A DNA stretch of 64,000 bases, taken from assembly GCA_964538375.1 (NCBI GenBank), contig CAZIFQ010000010.1, positions 1 to 64,000 on the forward strand. Direction: 5' to 3'. Below, in pieces: positions 63,802-64,000 of this stretch (within the stretch, counting starts at the first letter, position 1; each line of letters begins with the position of its first letter). Under the pieces are notes generated by a model. That model was not told where the DNA came from. It ran no database searches and saw only the letters and a list, made by a program, of their open reading frames with translations. The translations under genes and the position numbers were made by a program. This stretch comes from JAUUZQ01 sp964538375. GTDB taxonomy: Bacteria; Bacteroidota; Bacteroidia; Bacteroidales; GCA-2748055.

Positions 63802-64000
63802 ATGGTAAAAAGGATTCTTGTCGGCGGAATATTTGCGCTTGTTGTCATTGGTTTATTATTAATTTATTTTTTTTCCCGGACCAATACTTTTGAATCAGCT
63901 GAGGCATCCCAGGCAGTATCTGAAGATGCAATCCTATTTGCAGAAAATATTGATTATGCATATTTTTCCGGGGAGTTTATCTCTGAAAACCAGGTATGGA
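63802..64000 (+). CDS. Membrane-anchored hypothetical protein (3' truncated by the window)
   Basis: An ATG at 63802 begins MVKRILVGGIFALVVIGLLL, a single N-terminal transmembrane helix after a short basic start, followed by a polar region with ESAEASQAVSEDAILFAENIDY. The frame is open to the window end (66 codons seen). I do not recognise the family. The orientation and 92-base gap after DUF4956 allow membership of the VTC operon. Confidence 0.75.
   Translation, partial: MVKRILVGGIFALVVIGLLLIYFFSRTNTFESAEASQAVSEDAILFAENIDYAYFSGEFISENQVW

Overview
The window reads as a chromosomal segment of a Bacteroidota bacterium, probably from the Bacteroidales/Marinilabiliales or a neighbouring order; the exact taxon cannot be fixed from the sequence alone. 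The case rests on two TonB-dependent receptors, two proteins with type IX secretion C-terminal sorting domains, a PorP/SprF protein, GldA, fused SecDF, an RND pump fused to its outer-membrane channel, DUF4296 and VTC-DUF4956 genes, many start codons without clear Shine-Dalgarno sequences, and TAnnTTTG -7 boxes. Genes are tightly packed. I see no rRNA, tRNA, CRISPR array, insertion sequence, integrase or phage gene.

Layout. 0-5.3 kb: the 3' part of a CusA/CzcA-TolC fusion, its CusB-like adaptor lipoprotein and an AI-2E/PerM family membrane protein. 5.3-18.1 kb: a PurF-like protein lacking the glutaminase cysteine, a TonB receptor followed closely by a TPR/coiled-coil/SpoIIE phosphatase, a secreted esterase, a small LETM1-like protein, a large CotH/lamin-tail secreted protein and a lipoprotein metallophosphoesterase. 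18.1-29.3 kb: an M16 protease, a 30-residue lipoprotein, a lipoprotein fusing a DUF1080-like domain to a PHP/amidohydrolase-like domain, gpmI, an atypical GH2 enzyme, a hypothetical lipoprotein and a cytidylate-kinase-like protein. 29.5-36.5 kb, plus strand: mdh, secDF, tatA, a Ca/Na antiporter, lolD-like and a TrmN6-like methyltransferase. 36.5-43.3 kb, minus strand: a saccharopine dehydrogenase family protein, ribE, metK with an apparent SAM-II riboswitch, a TPR protein, gldA and a two-domain universal stress protein. 43.4-46.9 kb: asnS, rpoN and a PAP2-like membrane protein.

46.9-54.2 kb, minus strand: a compact operon of a 1973-residue SprB-repeat adhesin with a type B sorting domain, a PorP/SprF partner and a DUF4296 lipoprotein. 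54.4-56.8 kb, minus strand: rbfA, a methyltransferase and a LolC/E permease. 57-61.3 kb: trpS, ung and a second TonB receptor. 61.6-64 kb: an FMN reductase, a VTC-domain polyphosphate polymerase candidate, DUF4956 and the start of a membrane-anchored protein.

Most of the window is housekeeping. The accessory parts (RND pump, TonB/SpoIIE pair, T9SS cargo, adhesin operon) concern the cell envelope and surface. The most unusual signals are the SAM-II element at metK, the Cys-less PurF paralog, the GH2 enzyme with an altered acid/base motif, the DUF1080-PHP fusion, a 32-bp perfect palindrome, and several families of palindromic intergenic repeats. I found no convincing wholly new multi-gene system.
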